A stretch of 64,000 nt of DNA from CAWJFP01 sp963842155 (GTDB lineage Bacteria; Pseudomonadota; Alphaproteobacteria; JACZXZ01), in NCBI GenBank assembly GCA_963842155.1, contig CAWJFP010000041.1, positions 58,425-122,424 on the forward strand, given 5' to 3'. This document shows positions 54,685 to 64,000 of the stretch, one piece after another. The notes below the pieces were generated by a model. That model was not told the DNA's origin and did no database searches. It saw only the letters and a list, made by a program, of their open reading frames with translations. Both the position numbers and the translations under genes were made by a program. Every line of letters starts with the position of its first letter. Position 1 is the stretch's first letter.

Positions 54685-55263
54685 ATGAGGCAAATTCTTC
54701 GACCGGCCGGGCGGCTTGCGCTCGCGGCGGGGCTCGCGCTGGCCCTCTTCGGGCCGGCGCTGGCGCTCGACCTCGTGCCCCAAGACGAGGACGTGACGAC
54801 GCCGGGCTCGGGGCTCGCGCTCACGCCTGGCGGCGCCGCGCTCGTCAATTCCCATACCGTCCTCCACGGCGACGTCATCACCGTCCGGCTCGAGGACCAG
54901 GGCGACCACTTCCGAGTCGAGCGGGTCGAGCTCTTGGGGCCGGGCGGGATAAGCGTGATTGCGAACGACCTCACGCGGCAGGTGGAACATAAAATCGGCT
55001 TCGCGTCGGACGGCAAGCCCGACGACAACGGGGTCGGGCTCAAGGGCGAAAACGGCACCGCCGGGCTGACCTTCGGCAAGACCACCGACCATCGCGGCGC
55101 CAATTACGACGACGTGAAGCTCGCCATCACCCGCGCCCATGTGCGGGTGCCGAACCTCGCCGCCTACAAAGCCGACGTGACGCAATGGAAGTTCCGCATC
55201 CGGCTGCTCGACGACGGCGGGACCAACCTGACCATGGAGATCCCGGCGCCCGCGCCGCAATGA
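54685..55263 (+). CDS. Secreted protein of unknown function
   Basis: 192 residues with a signal peptide (residues 1-27, LALAAGLALALFGPALA then LDLVPQ). The mature part is beta-rich: SHTVLHGDVITVRLEDQGDHFRVERVELLG, a glycine/asparagine stretch (KPDDNGVGLKGENGTAGL) and WKFRIRLLDDGGTNLTMEIP. No cysteines in the mature chain. I recognise no domain. It is divergent from glnD, placed between glnD and mutS where many relatives have no gene. Probably periplasmic or surface. Confidence 0.7.
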   Translation: MRQILRPAGRLALAAGLALALFGPALALDLVPQDEDVTTPGSGLALTPGGAALVNSHTVLHGDVITVRLEDQGDHFRVERVELLGPGGISVIANDLTRQVEHKIGFASDGKPDDNGVGLKGENGTAGLTFGKTTDHRGANYDDVKLAITRAHVRVPNLAAYKADVTQWKFRIRLLDDGGTNLTMEIPAPAPQ

Positions 55264-55348
55264 CCTCGCGCAGGGCGCGGAAAAACGCGTTCGAGCATCC
55301 CCATAGGTCGAGACCCGCAGGCCTTGAGCCCGCGCTCTTCACCGCACC

Positions 55349-55420
55349 CGCATCGTCACCTCCGCGCAAGCGAGGGTCCATGGACCGTCGGATGCCCGCT
55401 TTCGCGGGAATGACGATGCG
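55349..55420. repeat. Inverted repeat downstream of mutS
   Basis: cgcatcgtca (55349-55358) is the exact reverse complement of tgacgatgcg (55411-55420). The internal arms (cctccgcgcaagcg; cccgctttcgcggga) form further stems. The right end cgcgggaatgacgatg is repeated at about 51712-51727. Confidence 0.7.
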
Positions 55421-55460
55421 ATAATCGGTTCAATTCCAATGGGTCGCGCTCTCAAGCCTC

Positions 55461-58226
55461 TCACTCCTCCCCGCGCAGGAGCGCCTTGAGGCGGTAGAGC
55501 GTCTCGAGCGCCTCCTTGGGCGAAAGCTCGTCGGGCCGCAGCGCTGCCAGCGCCGCCTCGGCGAGCGAGGGGCCTTTCGCGGCCGGCGCCGCGCGCACGG
55601 CGTTGAAGAGCGGCAGGTCCTCGGCGAGACGTGAGAGGGACGCCGCCTGCTCGCTCGTCTCGAGCGTGCGCAGCACCTCCTCCGCCCGCTCGATCACCGC
55701 GGCGGGCAGGCCAGCGAGTCGCGCCACATGGATGCCGTAGGAGCGGTCGGCCACGCCGGGCGCCAGCTCGTGGAGGAACACCACCTCGTTTTGCCATTCC
55801 TTGACTCGCATGGCATGGCGGGCGAGCGAATCGAGCCGGCCTGCGAGCGCGGTCAGCTCGTGATAATGGGTGGCGAAGAGGGCGCGGCAGCCATTCACGT
55901 CATGGAGATGCTCGAGCGTCGCCCAGGCGATGGAGAGCCCGTCGAAGGTCGCCGTGCCGCGGCCGATCTCGTCGAGGATGACGAGGGAGCGGGGCCCCGC
56001 CTGGTTGAGGATGGCCGCGGTCTCGACCATCTCGACCATGAAGGTGGAGCGCCCGCGCGCCAGATCGTCCGCCGCCCCCACCCGGCTGAAGAGCCGGTCG
56101 ACCACGCCGATATGGGCCGCCTCGGCCGGCACGTAGGAGCCGATCTGGGCGAGGATGGCGATGAGCGCGTTCTGGCGCAGGAAGGTGCTCTTCCCCGCCA
56201 TGTTGGGGCCGGTGATGAGCCAGAGCCGCTGCGCGGGCGCCAGATCGCAATCGTTGGCGACGAAGCCGCCTCCCTCGCTCGCCTCGAGCGCCGCCTCCAC
56301 CACCGGATGCCGCCCGCCGCGCACGGCGAAGGCGAGGCTCTCATCGACGAGCGGCCGGCAATAGCGCCGGTCCGCGGCGAGCGCCGCCAGCCCCGCCGCG
56401 AGGTCGAGCGTGGCGAGCGCGCGCGCCGCGGCGGCCACGTCATCGGCCCGCGCCAGCACCTCGCCCGCGAGGTCGTCGAACAGCCTGAGCTCGAGCGCCA
56501 AGGCCTTCTCCGCCGAGCGGCTGATCTTCTCCTCGAGCTCGGCAAGCTCGGTCGTGGTGAAGCGCGCGGCGCTGGCGATGGTCTGGCGATGGATGAAGCG
56601 GCCGCCCGCCCCGCTCGGCATCTTGTCGGCATGGGTCGTGGTGACCTCGATGAAATAGCCGAGCAGATTGTTATGCTTGATCTTGAGCGAGGCGATGCCG
56701 GTCTCGGCGCGATAGCGTCCTTCGAGCGCCAGGATGAGGCGCCGGCTCTCGTCGCGCAAGGAACGCTGCTCGTCGAGGCCGGAGTGATAGCCGGCCGCGA
56801 TGAAGCCGCCCTCGCGCGCGGCGAGCGGCAGGGTCGCGTCGAGTGCGCGGGCCAGCCGCTCGATCAGCACCTCATGCTCGCCGAGGGCCGTCAGCGCCGC
56901 GCGGATGCCGTCGGGCGGCGCGGCGAGCCCTCCCGCCCCCAAGGCCGGATCGCCCAAGGCGATGCGCAGCTCCGCCGCTTCGCGCAAGCCCTCGCGGATG
57001 GCGGCGAGATCGCGCGGGCCGCCGCGTCCCAGCGCGAGGCGCGACAGCGCGCGCTCGAGATCGGGCGCGCGGGCGAGAATGGCGCGCGCCGCCTCGCGCA
57101 AGCCCTCGCGGCCGAGGAAGAAGCCGACCATGTCGAGCCGGCGGCCGATCGCCGCGGGCTCGGTCAGAGGCCCCGCCAGATAGGCGGCCAGCAGCCGCGC
57201 GCCTGCCGCCGTGACGGTACGGTCGATGACCGCGAGCAGGCTGCCCTTGCGCTCGCCCGCGAGACTGCGCTCGAGCTCGAGATTGCGCCTTGTCGCGGCG
57301 TCGATCTCGAGCAGCGAGCCTTCGCGCAGTTCCTGCAGCCGGCCGAGCCGTGGCAGGCGCCCCTTCTGGGTGAGCTCGACATAATCGAGCAGCGCGCCGG
57401 CGGCCGCGAGCGCCGCGCGGCCGAACTGCCCGAGCCCGTCGAGCGCCTTCACCCGGTAATGGGCCTCGAGCCGGCGCCGTCCGTTCTCGCTGTCGAAACG
57501 CGCGGCGGGCTGCGGCGTGAGCGCCGTCTTCCAATCGCCGAACAGCTCGTGGAGCTCGGGCCGCGCGAGCAGCCGCTCGGAGAGGATGATCTCGCCCGGC
57601 TCGAGCCGCGCCAAGGCCGCGCCGAGCCCGGCCTCCGTCGCCGCCTGGACCTGGAAATCGCCCGTCGACATGTCGAGCCAGGCGAGCGCCAGCTCGCCGC
57701 CCACCTCGGCCAGCGCGGCGAGGTAATTATGGCGGCGCGCGTCGAGGAGAGAATCCTCGCTCAAGGTGCCGGGGGTGATGATGCGCACCACGTCGCGGCG
57801 CATGAGCGCCTTGCCGCCGCGGCGCTTGGCCTCGACGGGCTCCTCCATCTGCTCGCAGACGGCGACCCGGAAGCCCTGGCGGATCAGCCGCGCGAGATAG
57901 GAATCGGCGGCATGGACGGGCACGCCGCACATGGGGATGTCGCCGCCCTCGTGCCGGCCGCGCCGCGTGAGGGTGATATCGAGCGCGCGCGAGGCCTTGA
58001 GCGCGTCCTCGAAGAAGAGCTCGTAGAAATCGCCCATGCGGTAGAAGAGCAGACAATCGGGGTGGGCGCGCTTGACCTCGAGATATTGCGCCATCATGGG
58101 CGTGGTGGTCTCGAGCAGCGGCGGCGACGCGCGGTCGCCGGCGGGAGCGGACGGGCCGGGCGCGGGCGGCGGCTTTGGCGCCTCGCTCGGGGCCGGCTCG
58201 GGGCGGGTTTCGGCCTGGGACGGCAA
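55461..58226 (-). CDS. mutS: DNA mismatch repair protein MutS
   Basis: Recognises mismatches and starts methyl-directed repair. About 921 residues from a TTG at 58226; the first 40 residues are Pro/Ala-rich and an ATG at 58097 is an alternative, so the N-terminus is uncertain. The mismatch-binding wedge is in LLFYRMGDFYELFFEDA. The ATPase has Walker A ITGPNMAGKSTFLRQ (about residue 675), FMVEMVETAAIL, Walker B SLVILDEIGRGTATFDG and FATHYHEL. All motifs are intact. Usually directly next to maeB; here separated by an accessory insert. Confidence 0.96.
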   Translation of the reverse strand: MPSQAETRPEPAPSEAPKPPPAPGPSAPAGDRASPPLLETTTPMMAQYLEVKRAHPDCLLFYRMGDFYELFFEDALKASRALDITLTRRGRHEGGDIPMCGVPVHAADSYLARLIRQGFRVAVCEQMEEPVEAKRRGGKALMRRDVVRIITPGTLSEDSLLDARRHNYLAALAEVGGELALAWLDMSTGDFQVQAATEAGLGAALARLEPGEIILSERLLARPELHELFGDWKTALTPQPAARFDSENGRRRLEAHYRVKALDGLGQFGRAALAAAGALLDYVELTQKGRLPRLGRLQELREGSLLEIDAATRRNLELERSLAGERKGSLLAVIDRTVTAAGARLLAAYLAGPLTEPAAIGRRLDMVGFFLGREGLREAARAILARAPDLERALSRLALGRGGPRDLAAIREGLREAAELRIALGDPALGAGGLAAPPDGIRAALTALGEHEVLIERLARALDATLPLAAREGGFIAAGYHSGLDEQRSLRDESRRLILALEGRYRAETGIASLKIKHNNLLGYFIEVTTTHADKMPSGAGGRFIHRQTIASAARFTTTELAELEEKISRSAEKALALELRLFDDLAGEVLARADDVAAAARALATLDLAAGLAALAADRRYCRPLVDESLAFAVRGGRHPVVEAALEASEGGGFVANDCDLAPAQRLWLITGPNMAGKSTFLRQNALIAILAQIGSYVPAEAAHIGVVDRLFSRVGAADDLARGRSTFMVEMVETAAILNQAGPRSLVILDEIGRGTATFDGLSIAWATLEHLHDVNGCRALFATHYHELTALAGRLDSLARHAMRVKEWQNEVVFLHELAPGVADRSYGIHVARLAGLPAAVIERAEEVLRTLETSEQAASLSRLAEDLPLFNAVRAAPAAKGPSLAEAALAALRPDELSPKEALETLYRLKALLRGEE

Positions 58227-58379
58227 GCTCTTCGTCCGTTCAAGCGGGAGGGGAAAAGGCGTCGGCCAAGGATAGCACGCGCCGCGCTTGCGCCGCCATC
58301 GAGCGCTTGCGGGCGGGTGGTGATCGGCATGCTTGCCGACCGGCGTCGTTTCGACCGACTTGGCCCAAGCCAGGGACGA

Positions 58380-59486
58380 TCACCGGCTGATCGATTCCGT
58401 CGCGTCGTGGAAGCGCTTCCGCAATTCGGGCAACAAACGCAAGGCTGGCTCCCATTGCGAAAGCCGCAATTTCGCGCCGCGCTCGTCGGTCTTCTCCAAG
58501 GCTCTACGGGCCTCGACGTAGGAACAGAGCTTCGGCACCATATGTCGGTATTCGGCATCACGCAGCACTATGCGTTGGTGATGTATGTCATGCTGATCCG
58601 GGAACTGGCTGCATAGAAAGCGATAGGCCGCCAGTTCGTTGATCAGAATTACAATAGTACGTTCCGCCTTTTCCGGTTCGAACTCGACCAGATCGGTGAT
58701 CGCATGGCGCGCACTCTCCAGGCCGAGGAACAGCATGTAGACGACATTGCGCGCTGCCTCGTGCCAAGCCCCGGCTGCTGGCGCCTTGTTCGACGTCGGT
58801 TCCAAATCAGCGGGCTGCGGCTTGATCTCGGCCAGCGCCCGCATCGAATCGCGAACCGCCTTCATGTAGGTATAGAATTCGGTGATATTGATCACGACCC
58901 TCGCTTCCAAGGTCTGTAGGTCTTTTGTGTTGTTCTCGAACACCGGGAAATAGTTTTCCTGCGAGGAGAACTGGTGCTCCGGCAGCTGCGGCATGCCGGT
59001 GCCTGCTGGTTCCACGGGAGGGCCATGGTCGAACTTCTCGACGCATCCGTGGACCGTGTCGACAACCGCGGCAACCCGGCAGAGCGTGCTGACCTCGCAG
59101 GCGAACAAATCGACTACGCCGAGCCGCGTGCTGCCGACCTGGTAGGCCCAGGCGAGAACCGCGCCGAAAACGGCGAGCACGGGCGCGAAAAAGGTAAGGA
59201 AATTGCCGACTATGACAAACGGACTGTGGCGCCAGGTCCAGGCTGTCTTGGAGGCTTCGTTCTCGATCGAGAGCGAAAGGCCAACGACAAGGACCAAGTA
59301 AACGGCGATGAGGGCAAACACGATGATCAGCCGAAGATCTTTGACGTGTTGCGAATCGAATAACCGATCCACGGTGGCGGCCTGATCGCCGGTCTGCAGC
59401 AGGAACGGGATGGGCGCCAGCATTCGCTTGGTGATGTCGCCCCCGCCCTGGCCCGGCATCGGGTAAGCACGCGCTGCACTCTGCAT
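58380..59486 (-). CDS. Two-helix membrane protein of unknown function
   Basis: 368 residues from ATG 59486 (aggag 7 bases upstream). Two membrane helices (about 52-72 and 90-115) are followed by a large soluble domain starting GVVDLFACEVSTLCRVAAVVD. That CE-STLCRV pattern resembles widespread uncharacterised proteins, but no function is known to me. Later part: FYTYMKAVRDSMRALAEI and LGLESARHAITDLVEFEPEKAERT. DNA is less GC-rich than in the neighbours and the codon use is more relaxed, suggesting transfer. It is the first gene of the insert between mutS and maeB. Confidence 0.75.
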   Translation of the reverse strand: MQSAARAYPMPGQGGGDITKRMLAPIPFLLQTGDQAATVDRLFDSQHVKDLRLIIVFALIAVYLVLVVGLSLSIENEASKTAWTWRHSPFVIVGNFLTFFAPVLAVFGAVLAWAYQVGSTRLGVVDLFACEVSTLCRVAAVVDTVHGCVEKFDHGPPVEPAGTGMPQLPEHQFSSQENYFPVFENNTKDLQTLEARVVINITEFYTYMKAVRDSMRALAEIKPQPADLEPTSNKAPAAGAWHEAARNVVYMLFLGLESARHAITDLVEFEPEKAERTIVILINELAAYRFLCSQFPDQHDIHHQRIVLRDAEYRHMVPKLCSYVEARRALEKTDERGAKLRLSQWEPALRLLPELRKRFHDATESISR

Positions 59487-59672
59487 TCGCACGCTCCTAT
59501 TGATAGAGGAATCGCCTATTGTCTCTCCTGGATTCCGACTATTACCAATTCGTATATAACCGGGAGTCTTGATCAACCTCAACGATAAAAAATACTACAG
59601 ATACACGGAATACGCGATCAATCCATCCGACTATGGCTGCGGTCCTATGAGCACGGACCCTAGCTTGCGCCC

Positions 59673-59813
59673 ATGGTGACGGCGAACGAGCTTGCCGCCG
59701 CTTGGGCTGCCGCGCGGCTGCCTTTCGAGGCGCCGGTCTTCGACGTGGGCGGCGTGCTCATCGCGCATGACAACGACCCGCTTTATTGCCGCCTGGCCGC
59801 GCATTGCCACGGC
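59673..59813 (+). pseudogene. Truncated HAD-family hydrolase (5' fragment)
   Basis: From ATG 59673 about 47 residues look like the start of a HAD hydrolase: ANELAAAWAAARLPFEA, then motif I VFDVGGVLIAHDND and LYCRLAAHC. After about 59813 the frame runs antisense through the regulator gene and has no HAD character. Motifs II-IV are missing. It appears that the rest of the gene was replaced when the LuxR-type gene arrived; a small hairpin (59820-59840) lies at the junction. Confidence 0.55.
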
Positions 59814-59855
59814 CCGAGAGCTTCCGCTTCCCGCGGAAGCAACGGATTGTTGCCG

Positions 59856-61118
59856 TCACGACTCTTCGTCGATATTGATGGTCCGCAGGTTCGAGAGCAT
59901 GCGAACGAGATCGACCTGTCGTTCGACGCCCACTTTCTTCAGGACCATGCTGAGCTGGGTTCGCAAGGTCGAGATCTTGAGCGCGAACTCCTGGGCGATA
60001 TCCTGCAAGGTCTTTCCGGTCATGAGTGCTGCCGCCAAGCGGCTCTCCGCCGGCGACATGCCGAAGAGCTCGGCGATGTCCTTCGCGGACAAGGAGTGCG
60101 CTTCCGGGTTGCCGATCAGGACCATGGCCAAGGGACGATCATAGGCCGCCAGTTTTGCCTCGAGCGGCGCCACCGTCACGATATAAGGCCACTGGCGACG
60201 GGCGTTTCCCACGAGCATGCGCGCTATGGTCGTTGCGCCCGGTTTTTCTACCGCGGCGGCGGCGATGAGCTCGGCGAGCTTCGTGCTCTCGAAGCTGCGC
60301 TGCGCGCTTAAGCGGCCGTTTCGGATCATCAAGCCATCTTCCCGTCGAAGGATGCGCTCGGCGCTGCGGTTCATTCCAACGGGCCGCCCGTCGCGGTCGG
60401 TGAGAACGGCGCCCACATCGAGGTGATCGAAGGCATGGAGCGCCACGGAATTCAATTGTTGCGTCCGCTCGACGACCCGTCGCTCCAGCTCCTCGTTCAG
60501 CTCCTTCAATGTTTGCTTGGCCTGCTTGAGCTCCGGCGTTTCGACGATCTCCCACTCCCCTTTTCGCCGGACGATCGCGGACTGATGTGCGAGCGCGACA
60601 TCCAGGATCTCGCGAGGACCGCTCGCGGCGAGCGGATAGCTGCACAACACGGTCATGCGCTGGCTGACGACGGTCCGGTTGAGATCCCGCTCGTAGTCGC
60701 AGAAATCCTTCCAGTACTTTGTCGCCAACCAGAACGAATTGCCGCTGACCCTCATTCCCGGGTAGCCTTTGGCGAGCGCACCATGAAGCTTTTGGCGCCA
60801 GCCGTCGGTAATTCGCTGCAGGCTGAAATGATTGCCTTTGAGATACCATTCGCGGCCTGAAAGAATCTCGAAGCCCCCGTCGGCCAGGGATCGATCGAAG
60901 CTGGGAATCGCCTTCCTCAGGGCATTTTTGGCGTCTCGCATCGTCAGCGGCTCGGAAACCGCCCACACGCAAAATTCCTTGCTTTCCGCTCCGGCCTCGA
61001 AATAGGGGATTACCGTATCGAGCAGATCGTCCTTCGTCTCATAGAACACGCAAACATGCGACCCCCAGGGCATATGGCCCAGCGCGTCGATTCCCGTTTT
61101 CCTCAGATCGGTCGTCAT
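59856..61118 (-). CDS. MEDS-domain LuxR-type transcriptional regulator
   Basis: 420 residues from ATG 61118 (aggggag 9 bases upstream; ATG 61163 is also in frame). Residues about 10-180 form a MEDS domain (PWGSHVCVFYETKDDLLD; FCVWAVSEPLT), the DcmR-type sensor. A coiled coil follows (ELKQAKQTLKELNEELERR), then a PAS-like domain (HLDVGAVLTDRDGRPVGMN) and a C-terminal LuxR helix-turn-helix (MSPAESRLAAALMTGKTLQDIAQE). MEDS is known from methanogen and methylotroph regulators. The target genes are not apparent. Confidence 0.85.
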   Translation of the reverse strand: MTTDLRKTGIDALGHMPWGSHVCVFYETKDDLLDTVIPYFEAGAESKEFCVWAVSEPLTMRDAKNALRKAIPSFDRSLADGGFEILSGREWYLKGNHFSLQRITDGWRQKLHGALAKGYPGMRVSGNSFWLATKYWKDFCDYERDLNRTVVSQRMTVLCSYPLAASGPREILDVALAHQSAIVRRKGEWEIVETPELKQAKQTLKELNEELERRVVERTQQLNSVALHAFDHLDVGAVLTDRDGRPVGMNRSAERILRREDGLMIRNGRLSAQRSFESTKLAELIAAAAVEKPGATTIARMLVGNARRQWPYIVTVAPLEAKLAAYDRPLAMVLIGNPEAHSLSAKDIAELFGMSPAESRLAAALMTGKTLQDIAQEFALKISTLRTQLSMVLKKVGVERQVDLVRMLSNLRTINIDEES

Positions 61119-61417
61119 GGCGCCAAGCTCCCCTATGGACCCGGGATCCTTGCTTGCGCCCATGATTCATTTTTCTTTTATTCGAGCCGGCATTTGTCTC
61201 ATAGCCGGCGGCCGCTGAATGCACGGTCTTGCATCCGTAGGATGCGCCCGGCCGGCGCCGCGCGCAAGCCAAATTCAGGGACGACCGCCGCCTGCCCACG
61301 CGATCATGGGCGAAAGCTTTTGAATCCGCGTTCCCCGGATGATGCAGTGAATTCTCGCGAGGTCGGTCGGATCTTGTATTATTATTAGCATGTTATCCAC
61401 GATCTGACCGGACTGAC
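61119..61417. other. AT-richer non-coding stretch upstream of the MEDS regulator
   Basis: Contains AT-rich runs (ttttctttta at about 61171; tattattattag near 61378) unlike the surrounding GC-rich DNA. It probably holds the promoter of the regulator on the minus strand. No gene is supported. Confidence 0.5.
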
Positions 61418-61534
61418 ATGGCGAAGCCGCATGGCCACTACATCACGTTCCAGCTCGCCGAGGTCGCGGTGACGCCGGGCATGTTCCACGATATCCTGCG
61501 TCTCGACCCGCGCGCGTCGTCGACCAACTTTTAG
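61418..61534 (+). pseudogene. Short orphan ORF, possible transposase remnant
   Basis: 38 codons: MAKPHGHYITFQLAEVAVTPGM and on to a TAG. The ITFQLAEVAV pattern reminds me of a segment near the C-terminal end of certain IS transposases; this is memory, not a search. If so, it marks an old IS insertion. It lies just before the DUF1801 gene, in the insert between mutS and maeB. Confidence 0.3.
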
Positions 61535-61545
61535 AATCGAGAATC

Positions 61546-61965
61546 ATGAAAAAGCCGGGCGCGAGCCAAGGCCAATCGGCATCGGAGCTGATCTCGAAAA
61601 GAATCGCCGAACTCGGGGACTGGCGCGGGGAAACCCTCAGCAGAATGCGCAAGCTCATCAAGAAAGTGGACCCGGACGTCGTCGAGGAGTGGAAGTGGAG
61701 GGGCACTCCGACATGGTCGCACGACGGCATCATCTGCACCGGCGAATCCTACAAGAACGTCGTGAAGCTTACCTTCGCCAAGGGCGCGTCTCTCAAGGAT
61801 CCGGCCCGTCTCTTCAACGCGAGCCTCGACGGAAACACACGCCGCGCGATCGACATCCACGAAGGAGAAGAAGTCGACGCGACCGCCTTCAAGGCGCTCG
61901 TTCGCCAAGCGGTCGCCTTCAACAGTTCCGGCAAGTCGCAACCTTCGAAGAAAGCGAAGTCCTAA
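61546..61965 (+). CDS. DUF1801 domain-containing protein
   Basis: 139 residues. YdhG-like/DUF1801 fold: LGDWRGETLSRMRKLIKKVDPDVVEEWKW, then WSHDGIICTGESYKNVVKLTFAKGASLKDP, RLFNASLDGNTRRAIDIHEGE and FKALVRQAVAFN. This matches the family from end to end. Function unknown; the fold resembles frataxin-like proteins and members are common on mobile or accessory DNA. Basic, serine-rich C-terminus. ATG 61546 preceded only by weak SD. Part of the insert. Confidence 0.87.
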   Translation: MKKPGASQGQSASELISKRIAELGDWRGETLSRMRKLIKKVDPDVVEEWKWRGTPTWSHDGIICTGESYKNVVKLTFAKGASLKDPARLFNASLDGNTRRAIDIHEGEEVDATAFKALVRQAVAFNSSGKSQPSKKAKS

Positions 61966-62045
61966 TCTAAGAGCCGATCCAAAAAATTGTTGAGTCTGGA
62001 GAATCGGATTTAAAACCGGGCACGGCCCAGGCTATGCTGCCCACC

Positions 62046-64000
<1,955 letters not shown>

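Noticed and set aside
55421..55440. tRNA-like ggttcaattcc motif
   Set aside because: The TPsiC-like sequence has no cloverleaf around it and belongs to the flank of an intergenic repeat.
59820..59840. Hairpin gcttccgc/gcggaagc as terminator of the MEDS-LuxR gene
   Set aside because: Stem is 8 bp but no U-run follows on the minus strand, so termination is not supported.

Overview
The window is about 64 kb of GC-rich chromosomal DNA from an alphaproteobacterium, most likely in or near the Rhodospirillales. The evidence is the NDUFA12-type complex I accessory protein, a CckA cell-cycle kinase, a DksA that has lost most of its zinc cysteines, GAAC-N7-GAAC SOS boxes upstream of recA, and conserved neighbourhoods (NDUFA12-mlaD-DUF2155-aat-accC-accB-aroQ; recA-alaS; trpS-murJ-glnD-mutS-maeB). 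I cannot name a genus. There are no rRNA, tRNA, CRISPR, prophage or complete IS elements that I can see.

Layout. 1-2961: the 3' part of a branched-chain amino-acid ABC importer (livHMGF). 3117-4936: two overlapping EamA-type transporter genes. 5204-15992: envelope, respiration and fatty-acid genes (NDUFA12, two tandem MlaD-like lipid-transport proteins, methyltransferase, DUF2155, aat, then accC-accB-aroQ). This block is interrupted at 8808-13617 by an accessory insert holding a GntP-type permease, a secreted GH5 glycosidase and a frameshifted secreted phosphoesterase. 16253-25049: a small unknown protein, penicillin acylase, dksA, cheY-cheZ, csrA, cckA, a methyltransferase and a basic-tailed protein. 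25142-29920: recA with two SOS boxes, a two-gene unit of unknown function, then alaS. 29956-33129: a MoxR ATPase with a VWA partner, then a frameshifted glycosyltransferase.

33178-38900 is the most coherent functional unit. It is a BMP-type ABC importer (substrate-binding protein, two permeases, double ATPase) with a biuret-hydrolase-like cysteine hydrolase embedded in it. A near-consensus sigma-54 promoter precedes the operon, so it looks like a nitrogen-scavenging operon for biuret or a related compound. 39357-48818: an alpha/beta hydrolase, the giant NAD-glutamate dehydrogenase, a MASE1 histidine kinase, a tryptophan-rich small protein and an MFS transporter. 48825-58226: trpS, murJ, glnD, a secreted unknown protein, mutS. 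58380-61965 is an accessory insert between mutS and maeB (membrane protein of unknown function, truncated HAD gene, MEDS-LuxR regulator, a short orphan ORF, DUF1801 protein). maeB runs off the right end.

Two window-wide properties deserve attention. Intergenic gaps carry several families of imperfect palindromic repeats, one nested inside another. Four otherwise well-conserved genes carry in total five apparent +1 frameshifts, mostly in short homopolymers, which suggests either base-calling or assembly errors or recent gene decay.
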